Shown here one piece after another: positions 46,793 through 55,368 of a DNA stretch of 64,000 nt. The stretch comes from Mycobacteroides immunogenum (GTDB taxonomy: Bacteria > Actinomycetota > Actinomycetes > Mycobacteriales > Mycobacteriaceae), in assembly GCF_001605725.1 (NCBI RefSeq), contig NZ_CP011530.1:4092001-4156000 (forward strand), in the 5' to 3' direction. Positions within the stretch are counted from its first letter, which is position 1; the number at the start of each line of letters is the position of its first letter. The position numbers were made by a program, and so were the translations under genes. The notes below the pieces were generated by a model. It saw only the letters and a program-made list of their open reading frames with translations, was not told the origin of the DNA and did not search any database.

Positions 46793-47994
46793 GACAGCCT
46801 CACCGGCAGCGCGGTAATGCCATTGACGAAATTGGATCGCAGGCGGTCGGGTGGACCCGTCACCTCAATCTTCGGAAAACGGTCGAGTAGCTTCGTCAAC
46901 AGGATTCGCCCCTCGAGACGAGCCACCCCGCCGCCCAGACAGAAGTGAGTGCCAAACCCGAACGACACGTGCGGGTTGTGTTCACGGGTGATGTCGAATG
47001 TATCTGGGTTGTCGAACACCGCCCCATCGCGATTCGCCGCCGCGTAGGAGAGCACCACCTTGTCCCCGGCGCGAATCTGCTGCCCGCCCAGTGTGGTGTC
47101 CTGCACGCAGGTTCGACGGAAATGCATGATCGGTGGGAACATCCGCAATATCTCCTCGACAGCCTGCGGCATCAGCTCGGGGCGTGTGCGCAACAGCTCG
47201 AATTGATCCGGATGCTCCGACAGCAGCAACACCGCGCCGGAGAGCATGTTGCGCGTGGTCTCGTTGCCTGCGATCACCAGCAGCTGGAAGAACCTGTCCA
47301 GTTGATCGTCGGTGAGGTACTCACCATCGACCTCGGCGTTGACCACCAGGCTCCATACATCGGTACCGGGGTGGGCACGCTTTTCCTGGGTCTTGTTGCG
47401 CGCGTATGCGAAAAGCTCGAAGAAGGCAGCCATATTGTGCCTGCGGTTCGGCGCGTCCGGGTCATCGAAGGCGATCATCCGGTTGGTCCAGTCGAACAGC
47501 AGGCTGCGGTCAGCGGCCGAGACGCCGAGGATGTCGGCGAGCACCAGCAGAGGCATCTCGGCGGAGACGGCTGTCACCCAATCGACCTCTCCCCCATCCC
47601 CGAGCGCATTGACGAGATTCGTCGCGTGCACCTCGATCGACTCAGCCATCGACGCGACCACCCGTGGTGTGAAGGCCTTGTTGATGATCTTGCGCATCTG
47701 CGTGTGCATCGGTGGGTCGATGTTCAGCATCGCCTGTCGCACAATGACGAGCTCCTCCGGGGACATGTCCCGCAGCCAGGTCCCGCCCTCGTAAGAGCTG
47801 AAGACCTCGGGGTGACGGCCGACGCCCACCACCTCGGTATGGCCCATCACATACCAGAACCCCGCACCGGAGGCCGAGTTCGATTCCGAGTCCTCCACCC
47901 ACACAACCGGACCGGAGCGCCGGAGCTCGGCCACCTCCCGGTACGGAAACCCCGGCACATAGGTGCTCGGGTTCACGATGTCCACTGTCGTCAT
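46786..47994 (-). CDS. Cytochrome P450 (CYP125/CYP124/CYP142-like clan)
   Basis: A protein of about 402 residues with the I-helix motif AGNETTRN (near 236), ExxR in EEILRMFPP, and the haem loop FGFGTHFCLGG (near 340). The stretch MLNIDPPMHTQMRKIINKAFTPR is typical of mycobacterial P450s that hydroxylate the end of branched or sterol side chains, such as CYP125 and CYP124. The ATG at 47994 overlaps the FadD stop as ATGA; the open frame to 48027 adds eleven residues with no family match. Position in an operon with FadD, thiolase and hydratase suggests it oxidises an alkyl chain for activation to a CoA ester. Confidence 0.9.
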   Translation of the reverse strand: MTTVDIVNPSTYVPGFPYREVAELRRSGPVVWVEDSESNSASGAGFWYVMGHTEVVGVGRHPEVFSSYEGGTWLRDMSPEELVIVRQAMLNIDPPMHTQMRKIINKAFTPRVVASMAESIEVHATNLVNALGDGGEVDWVTAVSAEMPLLVLADILGVSAADRSLLFDWTNRMIAFDDPDAPNRRHNMAAFFELFAYARNKTQEKRAHPGTDVWSLVVNAEVDGEYLTDDQLDRFFQLLVIAGNETTRNMLSGAVLLLSEHPDQFELLRTRPELMPQAVEEILRMFPPIMHFRRTCVQDTTLGGQQIRAGDKVVLSYAAANRDGAVFDNPDTFDITREHNPHVSFGFGTHFCLGGGVARLEGRILLTKLLDRFPKIEVTGPPDRLRSNFVNGITALPVRLSC

Positions 47995-49583
47995 GCGTGC
48001 TCCTGTTCGGCGACTGCGCGCGCCCATGCGTAATCGGTCTTGCCATTCGCGTGCCGGGCAACCTTCTCAACGCGAATGAACTGCTTCGGAATCTTGTACC
48101 CGGCCAGGGTTTTTCGACAGTCGTCGGCGAGCTGGCGCGCATCCAGACGAGTGTTCTCGCTCTGGTACAGCGCGACAACCTCCTGTCCCCACCGCGGGTT
48201 CGGGCGGCCCACCACCACCACGTCCAGCACGCCCGGAACGGCCCGCACCGCCGACTCCACTTCATCGGCGTACACCTTCTCGCCACCGGTGTTGATGGTG
48301 GTGGCCTCCCTGCCCAGGAACTCGAAGGTCCCGTCGACCAGCGCCTTGGCCCTGTCACCGGTGACCGAATAGCGCCGGCCGTCGATGTCCACGAAGGTGT
48401 TTCGTGTCTTGTCCGGATCGCCCAGGTAGCCCATCGGGATTCGCCCACCGGATGCGAACCACCCGATCTCCTCGCTTCCGGGTCTCAGCACACGCGTGCG
48501 GGTCTCGTCGACGACCGCCGCGTCGCCGCGCGCCTCGAAGACCTGTCCACCGCGTTTGGCGTGCAACCCGGTCTCCGAGGACCCGAGGACGTCACTGACC
48601 CTGACGTGTGGGATCAACTGGTGTAATTGATCTTTCGTTCCCTGACTCAAAGCCGCGCCGCTACTCACGATGAGCTTGAGCGCCGGCAATGCGCGCTGAC
48701 GCTCTTTCAGTTCCTTGACGAGGGGTGCTCCGAAGGCGTCCCCGACAATCGCCATGGACGTCACATCGTGCCTGTCGCAGGCATCCCAGACATCGGCGGC
48801 ATCGAAGCGCTGCGGTCGGTCGGGGAAGACCACCGTCGCACCGCCCAACCAGCCACCCAGCGCGAAACCGCTTCCTGCACCATGCATCAGCGGCGGCGTT
48901 GGCATCACACGCCCACGCACCCGCAGCGCCCGGGCCACCACGTCGGCAACCGTCTCGGCATTGCGCACGCCAAGCGGGCCCGCGATCAGATCGCCAACAC
49001 GCCACAACACCCCCTTGGGCATGCCCGTGGTACCGCCCGTGTAGATGATGTGCCGATCCGAAGGACTCGCATCCGGGATACCGTCATCAGGGTCGGACAT
49101 TGCCAGTGCCACTTCGTAATCGATCGCACCGGACAGCAGCTCGTCATCGCTACTGTCGTGCACCCGAATCAGGAGAGGCGGGTCGGTGAGTTCTGCTATC
49201 GCCTCGCCGACCACGTCCGCGAACGCTCCTCCGTACACCAGCGCCTTCGGCGCCGCGTCGCGAAGAAGGTAGGCGAGCTCAGCCGCGGTATACCGATGGT
49301 TGATGTTGAACGGTGTCACCGATGCCTTGTGAGTGCCGAGCAGAACCTCCAGATATGACGCACCGTTGTGCAGGCAGATCCCGAGATGATCCTGACCCGA
49401 TTCCCAGGGCTGGGCAGTGGGCCGCCGGCCTCCCAGCCCACGATCACGGAGGAAGGCGGCGAATCGGCGTGTTCGGTCGGTCGTCTCACCCCAGGTGTAC
49501 GCCCGGCCGTCGATGATGCACGGATCATCAACGAGAGCAACGGCAATCGCCTCGTGCAGGGTCGCCAGGTCGAACTCAGCCAT
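47991..49583 (-). CDS. Acyl-CoA synthetase, FadD19-like
   Basis: An AMP-forming ligase of about 530 residues. It shows IIYTGGTTGMPKGVLWR (near 180), MHGAGSGFALGGWL (near 230), SSETG (near 320) and INTGGEKVYADEVE (near 435). The YTGGTTG variant and the V-L-W-R that follows match the FadD19 group, which activates sterol side-chain acids. The ATG at 49583 overlaps the end of the DUF35 gene by eight bases. Upstream to 49637 there is no family similarity. The pathway role with P450 and Ltp2-like thiolase is inferred. Confidence 0.88.
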   Translation of the reverse strand: MAEFDLATLHEAIAVALVDDPCIIDGRAYTWGETTDRTRRFAAFLRDRGLGGRRPTAQPWESGQDHLGICLHNGASYLEVLLGTHKASVTPFNINHRYTAAELAYLLRDAAPKALVYGGAFADVVGEAIAELTDPPLLIRVHDSSDDELLSGAIDYEVALAMSDPDDGIPDASPSDRHIIYTGGTTGMPKGVLWRVGDLIAGPLGVRNAETVADVVARALRVRGRVMPTPPLMHGAGSGFALGGWLGGATVVFPDRPQRFDAADVWDACDRHDVTSMAIVGDAFGAPLVKELKERQRALPALKLIVSSGAALSQGTKDQLHQLIPHVRVSDVLGSSETGLHAKRGGQVFEARGDAAVVDETRTRVLRPGSEEIGWFASGGRIPMGYLGDPDKTRNTFVDIDGRRYSVTGDRAKALVDGTFEFLGREATTINTGGEKVYADEVESAVRAVPGVLDVVVVGRPNPRWGQEVVALYQSENTRLDARQLADDCRKTLAGYKIPKQFIRVEKVARHANGKTDYAWARAVAEQEHA

Positions 49584-49998
49584 CGGAGCTCCCGTCACCG
49601 AATACCGGGTAGCTCTCGCCCTCGGCGGGGTGGACAAACGAGGCGCTCAAGGGCATCCCCGCTTCGGGCTGCCGAACGTCGATGCGGGCGTACATCCAAG
49701 GGCCCTCGGTCAGCTCGACAACGCCCACGACATACGGCACGCAGTCGGCGAAGAGCGGGTTGGGCGCGCGGTGCACCACCGTCCACGTCACCAATGTGGC
49801 CGCACCACTGGCCACTCCGGGCTCCAGCCGTGTGCCCGCGCACCTGACACACACCATGGATTCGGGGGCCAGCACCGCATCGCAGTCCGCGCACACGGCG
49901 ACGGCGAGCCGATCGTCGCGGGCACTGTCGAAGAAGAACGCGCTCTTGGTATCTCGCTGAATCGGCAGCGGCGATATCAGTGGCTTAGGGATGGTCAT
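49576..49998 (-). CDS. DUF35 Zn-ribbon/OB-fold protein (partner of the thiolase)
   Basis: The 140-residue protein has a zinc-ribbon of two CxxC pairs, CADC and CVRC (about 36-53), and an OB-fold-like C-terminal half with WTVVHRAPNPLFADCVPYVVGVVEL. DUF35 proteins form complexes with thiolase-like enzymes. In cholesterol side-chain degradation the DUF35 domain of ChsH2 activates the aldolase Ltp2. Here the gene overlaps the thiolase-like gene by four bases, so the two products very likely form one enzyme. Confidence 0.87.
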   Translation of the reverse strand: MTIPKPLISPLPIQRDTKSAFFFDSARDDRLAVAVCADCDAVLAPESMVCVRCAGTRLEPGVASGAATLVTWTVVHRAPNPLFADCVPYVVGVVELTEGPWMYARIDVRQPEAGMPLSASFVHPAEGESYPVFGDGSSDG

Positions 49999-51164
49999 CG
50001 GGCACCGCCGAGCACCAGGGTGGCGTGGTGCTCGAGCACTCCGCCACTACCGCTCACCATGATCACCTCAGACTTGGGCACCTGTCGGTCGGCCGCCTGC
50101 CGACGCCCCTGGGTCACCGCCTCGATGAGTGGTGTGAAACCCGTCAGGTAATAGCTCGACAGCTGGCCGCCCCCGGTGTTGCAGGGCAGCCGGCCACCGC
50201 GCCCGGTCGCCCCGCTCACCACGAACTCCCCCGCCTCGCCCTTCGCGCACACGCCGTAGTCCTCCAGGGTGACCAGCACCGTGTAGGTGAAACTGTCGTA
50301 CAGCTCCAGCAGGTCGACATCATCGATGGTGACTCCGGCCATCTTCAGCGCGGCGGGCCCCGCCACCGCGGCGCCGGTGCGCAGTCCGAAGCCCGACCCC
50401 TGATGCATGGGCAGACCGGGATGCGATTGCCCCCAGCCCATGACAGAGACGGGCGGTTGCGCCAGGTCCAACGCACGCTGTGTCGACGTGACGATGACCG
50501 CCGCACCACCATTGGACACCAGGCAGCAGTCGAGCAGCCGCAGCGGATCCGCGATGAGTGCCGAGGATTGATGGTCGGCGACGGTCATCGGCGTGCGGAA
50601 CTGCGCGGCCGGATTGTCGGTGGCCCAGCCCCGCTGGGCCACCGCGATCGCCGCCAGATGTTCGCCTGTGGTGCCGTATGTTTCGAAATGTCTGCGTGCC
50701 GCCATGGCGTAGTAGACGTTGGGAGTGAAAGCACCGATAGCTGTGTGATAGGCCGTGAACCCCTTCGGGGGCTTTCGCACCGTGCCGAAAGCGTCCCGGG
50801 CGGCGCCCTTTTCCTTCAGCGGGGCGTCCGCGAACACGCATGCGACTGTGGTGGCCTCACCGCGCGCGATGGCGTTGGCCGCATAGGCGACCATGGCCGC
50901 TGGGCTGGCGCCCAAGACCGCAACCTCGGCCAGCAGGGTCAGGTCGCGCGGTCCCAGCACCTTCTGCAGCGACAGCCGCGGGGCTCCCTGCGTGCCCGGA
51001 CTGACCAGCAGCCCGTCGATGTCGCCGAGTCTGATACCCGCGTCCGCTGCCGCCAACCGCACCGCGTCTGCAGCGAAATCCGTCGCGCTTCTGCCGTATA
51101 CCTTGCCGACATCGGTGACGCCGAGACCGGCGATGGCCGCCACCGCGCTCACGTGCGAGACCAT
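49995..51164 (-). CDS. Thiolase-like protein of the Ltp2 (SCP-x-type aldolase) group
   Basis: About 389 residues with the thiolase fold. The segment around LLDCCLVSNGGAA (near 210), the YDSFTYTVLVTLEDYG segment (near 290) and GGRLPCNTGGGQ (near 325) match mycobacterial Ltp2. The usual thiolase cysteine is not seen: the equivalent N-terminal region reads VLGASPAAM. This suggests a retro-aldol or other C-C lyase reaction with the adjacent DUF35 protein. The ATG at 51164 lies inside the end of the hydratase gene; the frame to 51257 upstream has no similarity. Catalytic type is inferred. Confidence 0.85.
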   Translation of the reverse strand: MVSHVSAVAAIAGLGVTDVGKVYGRSATDFAADAVRLAAADAGIRLGDIDGLLVSPGTQGAPRLSLQKVLGPRDLTLLAEVAVLGASPAAMVAYAANAIARGEATTVACVFADAPLKEKGAARDAFGTVRKPPKGFTAYHTAIGAFTPNVYYAMAARRHFETYGTTGEHLAAIAVAQRGWATDNPAAQFRTPMTVADHQSSALIADPLRLLDCCLVSNGGAAVIVTSTQRALDLAQPPVSVMGWGQSHPGLPMHQGSGFGLRTGAAVAGPAALKMAGVTIDDVDLLELYDSFTYTVLVTLEDYGVCAKGEAGEFVVSGATGRGGRLPCNTGGGQLSSYYLTGFTPLIEAVTQGRRQAADRQVPKSEVIMVSGSGGVLEHHATLVLGGAR

Positions 51165-51937
51165 TCCGGTGCTCGCTTCTGCACGAAGGCCCGCGGCCCC
51201 TCCTTGGCATCGGCGGTCCGCAAGATGCCGCGCGTGACGCCGTCGCTGAGCGCCCACGCGTGCTCATCCCAGTCGTCCCGGGTCAGGCTGTCGTACACCA
51301 CGCCCTTGCTTGCCTCGACCGCGAGCGGCGCGTTGGCGACAATGCTTTCGGCCAGTTCCATGGCCGCCGGCAGGACGTCATCCTGCGGCACAACGCGATT
51401 CACCAGCCCCCATTGCAGTGCGGCCTCAGGTGATATCCGGTCGCCGGTCATGACGTATTCGAGCGCGATGGCCAGCGGCATTCGCTTGGCGAGCCTCATC
51501 ATGCCGCCTCCGGCCGCAATGATGCCGCGCTTCACCTCCGGTAGTCCGAGTGCGGCCGTATCGCTCATCACCGCCAGATCGCAGGCCAACATGAGCTCGG
51601 TACCACCGCCGAACGCGTACCCGTTGACCGCGGCGATGAGCGGTTTAGGTACGCGGTTCTTGATGATCCCACCGATCCCGCTGTCCCACTGGTCTCCGGT
51701 GAGGAACTTGCCCGCGGCAACCTCTTTCAGATCGGCGCCGGCACAGAAGGCCCTACCGGCACCAGTGAGGACGCCCACCCAGAGGCCATCGTCGGCGATG
51801 AACTCCGCCGCGATCTCACCCAGGGCAACGCTCATCGCTCCATTGACGGCATTCATGGCATCGGGTCGGTTCAGCGTGATGACGCCGATATGACCCTCCC
51901 GCCGGAACTGGACCACTTCGTCTTGTTCAGAGGACAC
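51149..51937 (-). CDS. Enoyl-CoA hydratase/isomerase (crotonase) family
   Basis: About 262 residues with crotonase signatures: LNRPDAMNAVN, GAGRAFCAGADLKE (oxyanion loop near 60) and NGYAFGGGTELMLACDLAV (near 105). It should hydrate an enoyl-CoA. I chose the GTG at 51937. The longer TTG start at 51973 is the -35 box of a very good promoter, and the GTG lies about where that transcript would begin, implying a leaderless message. It is the first gene of a six-gene operon down to 45911. Confidence 0.87.
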   Translation of the reverse strand: MSSEQDEVVQFRREGHIGVITLNRPDAMNAVNGAMSVALGEIAAEFIADDGLWVGVLTGAGRAFCAGADLKEVAAGKFLTGDQWDSGIGGIIKNRVPKPLIAAVNGYAFGGGTELMLACDLAVMSDTAALGLPEVKRGIIAAGGGMMRLAKRMPLAIALEYVMTGDRISPEAALQWGLVNRVVPQDDVLPAAMELAESIVANAPLAVEASKGVVYDSLTRDDWDEHAWALSDGVTRGILRTADAKEGPRAFVQKRAPEWSRT

Positions 51938-51943
51938 ATCCAG

Positions 51944-51973
51944 AGCATAATGACCGTACGGCCGGTCAGTCAA
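51944..51973 (-). promoter_or_regulatory. Promoter with TetR-type operator in the spacer, hydratase operon
   Basis: The coding strand reads TTGACT, 18 bases, TATGCT. The palindrome TGACCGGCCGTACGGTCA fills the spacer and overlaps the -35. Binding there would block RNA polymerase. The divergent WS/DGAT gene starts only 18 bp away, so it is probably controlled by the same site. Confidence 0.7.
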
Positions 51974-51990
51974 TAAGAAGTGAGCCCGAG

Positions 51991-53397
51991 ATGAGCAGCA
52001 AGATCCGCATGGCCCCGCTCGACGCCGGTTTCCTACTCGCCGAGCGGCAGGAATCGCCGCAGCACGGGTCCATTCTGTTGACCTTCACCCCGGGATCGCA
52101 CCCAGCACACGACCACATGCAGCAGCTTGCCAATCAGCTTCGCCAGTTTCCGGTCACGGCTCCCCGATTCAGCTGGATACCCTCTCGAGATCTCACCGAC
52201 CGGCTCGCTCCGGCATGGAAAGTGCTTCCTCCCAGTGATATCGACATCGACTACCACTTCCGCCACACGGCGCTCCCAGCCCCGGGCGGCGAGTGGGAGT
52301 TGGCACTCACCGTGTCCCGAATCGTCACCGAGCCACTCGATCTCACCCGGCCGCTGTGGGAGTTCCACTTGATCGAGGGTCTTGCCGAAGGACGGTACGC
52401 CGTCCTGGTCAAGATGCATCACGCGTTGATGGACGGAATGACTGCGCTCAAGACAATTCGCCGATGGCTCACCACCGACTCGTCGACGGTCGGGATACCA
52501 CCGATCTGGGCAGCCGAGCCCCCGCAACCCACGCGACCCAAAGCCTCACCGGGGCGCAGCTGGTCGCCGGTGAAAACACTGTCCACCGTGCGGAACACGA
52601 TTTCCTCGGCCACTGCTGTCGGTAAAGCAACGCTGTCCACGATCGCGGCATACGGCCCGCACGACAACGGGCTCGTCGCACCCTATGCACCGCCCGAATC
52701 CATACTGAATCGGCCCATCACCCAGCGCCGCCGGATGTCGACACAAATCATCGACCTGCCACGTGTGCAATCGATTTCAGCTCAGATCGGCGGAACCGTA
52801 AATGACACTGTCGCACTGATCCTGTCGGAGGCGCTGCGCCGCTATCTCATCGAGCTCGATGCACTGCCGGACCGCCCCTTGGTGGCGGGTGTCCTTGCCT
52901 CGCTGCGCGATACCGTCAACCCGCAGCTTGCCGAGAATGCCGGCAACATGATCAGTTTCATCTTCGCCGACCTTGCCACCGAGACATCCGATATCCCGGA
53001 GCGCGCAAACCGTATCGTCAGCTCCACGACGGCCGGAAAACAGCATCTTCTGGGACTCGGCGCCGATGCCCTCGGCTACAGCACGCTGGCCCTGGCCCCA
53101 TTCATCGTGTCGATGGCCACCGGAACCGGGCATCAGCTGCCCATGTTCAATGTGGGGCTGTCCAATGTTCCCGGCATCCGGGTGCCGTTGTATTGGAACG
53201 GAGCCCATGCTGATGCCCTGCACGCCACCACAATCATCGCCAACGGCCACGCGCTGGTGGTCACGGTGACGAGCTGGGTGGACCAGCTGTGCTTCACCGT
53301 CACCGCATGCCCCGACGCGCTGCCGCATTCGCAGCGGCTCTCCGTACATATCGCGGAGGCGCTCGACATCGTCGAAGACGCGTTGTCGGCTAGCTAG
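51991..53397 (+). CDS. Wax ester synthase/diacylglycerol acyltransferase (WS/DGAT)
   Basis: The 468-residue acyltransferase has the active-site motif MHHALMDGMTA (about 140-150) and the family motif NVGLSNVPGIRVPLYWNGA near 385. These enzymes esterify diacylglycerol or long-chain alcohols with acyl-CoA and make storage lipid. The gene diverges from the hydratase operon and shares the operator region, so acyl-CoA from the catabolic genes may be stored as wax ester or triacylglycerol. It begins MSSKIRMAPLDAGFLLAE, as usual for the family. Its 3' end overlaps the end of the convergent FadD gene by eight bases. Confidence 0.92.
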   Translation: MSSKIRMAPLDAGFLLAERQESPQHGSILLTFTPGSHPAHDHMQQLANQLRQFPVTAPRFSWIPSRDLTDRLAPAWKVLPPSDIDIDYHFRHTALPAPGGEWELALTVSRIVTEPLDLTRPLWEFHLIEGLAEGRYAVLVKMHHALMDGMTALKTIRRWLTTDSSTVGIPPIWAAEPPQPTRPKASPGRSWSPVKTLSTVRNTISSATAVGKATLSTIAAYGPHDNGLVAPYAPPESILNRPITQRRRMSTQIIDLPRVQSISAQIGGTVNDTVALILSEALRRYLIELDALPDRPLVAGVLASLRDTVNPQLAENAGNMISFIFADLATETSDIPERANRIVSSTTAGKQHLLGLGADALGYSTLALAPFIVSMATGTGHQLPMFNVGLSNVPGIRVPLYWNGAHADALHATTIIANGHALVVTVTSWVDQLCFTVTACPDALPHSQRLSVHIAEALDIVEDALSAS

Positions 53398-55045
53398 CGG
53401 GAGCGCCGTACAGATCGTCGATAGTGGCGGCGTAGTTGTCGGTGATAACGCGGCGCTTGAGCTTTCCTGTCGGGGTGAGGAACTCCCCTCCGGACTCCCA
53501 CGTGTCGGGTACGACCGCGAATCGCTTGATCTGCTCAATACGCGCAAGTTTAGCGTTGCCGGCGTCGACAGCCCGCTGAACCTCGGCGAGCACTCGCGGG
53601 TCCTTGGCCAGGGCTGCCGGATCTGCGGCCAAACCCAGCTTCTCCGCGTAAACCCGCACAGCGTCGGCCTCGAGGCTCACCACCGCGACGTTGTAGGGCC
53701 GACGATCGCCGACGGCGATCAGCGGACCTACCAACGGCGACTCGGTGCGAATGGCATTCTCGATATTCGTGGGGGACATGTTCTTTCCCCCGGAATTGAT
53801 GATGAGCTCCTTCTTGCGATCGACGATGGTGAAGTAGCCGTCGTCATCCACAGTGACGATATCGCCGGTGTGCATCCAGCCCTCGGCGTCGATTGCCTCG
53901 GCAGTCTTGTCGGGAAGATTCCGATAGCCGCGCATGATGAACGGCGCTCGCACCAACAGCTCACCGTCCTCGAGTACCTTCGTCTCATAACCCGGCATCA
54001 CGGTACCCACCGTGCCGATGCGTGCACGCTCAGGTGAGGCCGCGGTGGCGATTCCCGTCTCCGACATGCCCCAGATCTCGCTCACCGGGATACCCAACCG
54101 TTGCAGAAAGGCATAGACACCCAATGGAATCGGCGCTGCGCTCGACAACGCCCAGCGCACCTTGTCGAGTCCCAGGCGCTCACGGACTGCGGCGATCACC
54201 TCGGGGGTATCCGCTTCGAAGGCCTCCCGCAACCCGGGCATGGCGTCGAGTTGCCTCTCCACACCGGCCTTCAGCTTCTCCCACATGCGGGGTACCGCGG
54301 CGAAGGCACTGGGGCGCACTTCCGGCAGTGCCTGCGGAAGCTGCGCGGCATCCGAGAGCGTGACGATGTGGGCGCCGGTGGCGACTGCCAGATAGTGGCA
54401 GACACATCGATCGGCAGCGTGCGCTGACGGGAGATACGAGATGGTGGTATCTCCCGGCCCCAGCGGGAACGTCGCGGCAAGCGACCCGGCCATGCCCAAC
54501 GCCCCACGATGGGTGTGCTCGACGCCCTTCGGCGGACCGGTCGTGCCCGAGGTGTAGATCATGCACAGCACGTCGTCGGGCTGCACGGCCTGCCACCGCG
54601 CAGCGAAGTCGAATCCCGCAGGGGGTTGTAGCCTCTCGAAGTCGCCGTCCTCGACCACCAGCAGATGCTCGATGCCGACACCCGATGCCTTCACGGTGTC
54701 GACGTACTGGCGCTCAGTGACCACAATCTTCGCCGCGGAGTCCGTCAGCAGATGGTGGATCTGCTCGGCGGAGCAGGTGTTGTAGATCGAGAAGGTGGTG
54801 GCTCCCAGATGGTTCGCCGCCAACTCGGTGATATTGAACTCGGGCCGATTGGTGAGCAATGTCGCCAGGACATCGCCACGGCCCAGACCCAGCTCGGCCA
54901 GACCGCCGGCCACTCGCTCGACCTCGGCGCCGTACTGCGCCCAGGTCAATACGTAGTCCCTGCCAAAGGCACTGAGCGCGAGCTCATCCGGACGTTCGGC
55001 AACGTGGCCCTGGAATGCGCGCGGAAGTGTCTGAGGGGTAGTCAT
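53390..55045 (-). CDS. Long-chain acyl-CoA synthetase (FadD11/FadD15-like)
   Basis: A 551-residue AMP-dependent ligase with [17 protein letters not shown] (about 165), WGMSETG (about 320), WMHTGD (about 390) and INSGGKNMSPTNIE (about 420). The carboxy end includes TPTGKLKRR with the catalytic lysine. GGAG precedes the ATG at 55045. It lies 14 bp after the aldehyde dehydrogenase gene, which the IS element splits, so its transcription from that promoter may be disturbed. It would activate the fatty acid made by the dehydrogenase. Confidence 0.92.
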   Translation of the reverse strand: MTTPQTLPRAFQGHVAERPDELALSAFGRDYVLTWAQYGAEVERVAGGLAELGLGRGDVLATLLTNRPEFNITELAANHLGATTFSIYNTCSAEQIHHLLTDSAAKIVVTERQYVDTVKASGVGIEHLLVVEDGDFERLQPPAGFDFAARWQAVQPDDVLCMIYTSGTTGPPKGVEHTHRGALGMAGSLAATFPLGPGDTTISYLPSAHAADRCVCHYLAVATGAHIVTLSDAAQLPQALPEVRPSAFAAVPRMWEKLKAGVERQLDAMPGLREAFEADTPEVIAAVRERLGLDKVRWALSSAAPIPLGVYAFLQRLGIPVSEIWGMSETGIATAASPERARIGTVGTVMPGYETKVLEDGELLVRAPFIMRGYRNLPDKTAEAIDAEGWMHTGDIVTVDDDGYFTIVDRKKELIINSGGKNMSPTNIENAIRTESPLVGPLIAVGDRRPYNVAVVSLEADAVRVYAEKLGLAADPAALAKDPRVLAEVQRAVDAGNAKLARIEQIKRFAVVPDTWESGGEFLTPTGKLKRRVITDNYAATIDDLYGAPAS

Positions 55046-55360
55046 CGAATCTCCAATTTCTAGCTGCTGAAGAGCATTCCGTAGGCCTTGCCGTCGACTC
55101 CGCCGGACAGGTCGACGGTGACCATCTTGGGTTCGGTGTACGCGTCAAGGGCGTCCTCGGCGCCCTCCCGTCCGATCCCGCTCTGCTTCATGCCGCCGAA
55201 GGGGTATCCCGGATAGACGACATGCCAGTCGTTCACCCACACCATGCCGGCCTCGAGGGCCTCGGCTATATCGAGACCCTGCTGAATGTCCCTGGTCCAG
55301 ACACCCGCCGAGAGGCCATATTCCGTGTCGTTGGCGATGGCGACGGCCTCGTCGATCGTC

Positions 55361-55368
55361 CGATATTT
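55361..55368. repeat. Target-site duplication CGATATTT, left copy
   Basis: Identical to 56759-56766 on the other side of the element; one copy belongs to the aldehyde dehydrogenase coding sequence. Confidence 0.95.

Noticed and set aside
50025..51893. 622-codon plus-strand frame opposite the thiolase and hydratase genes
   Set aside because: Both minus-strand genes have complete family signatures and coupled starts; this frame has none.
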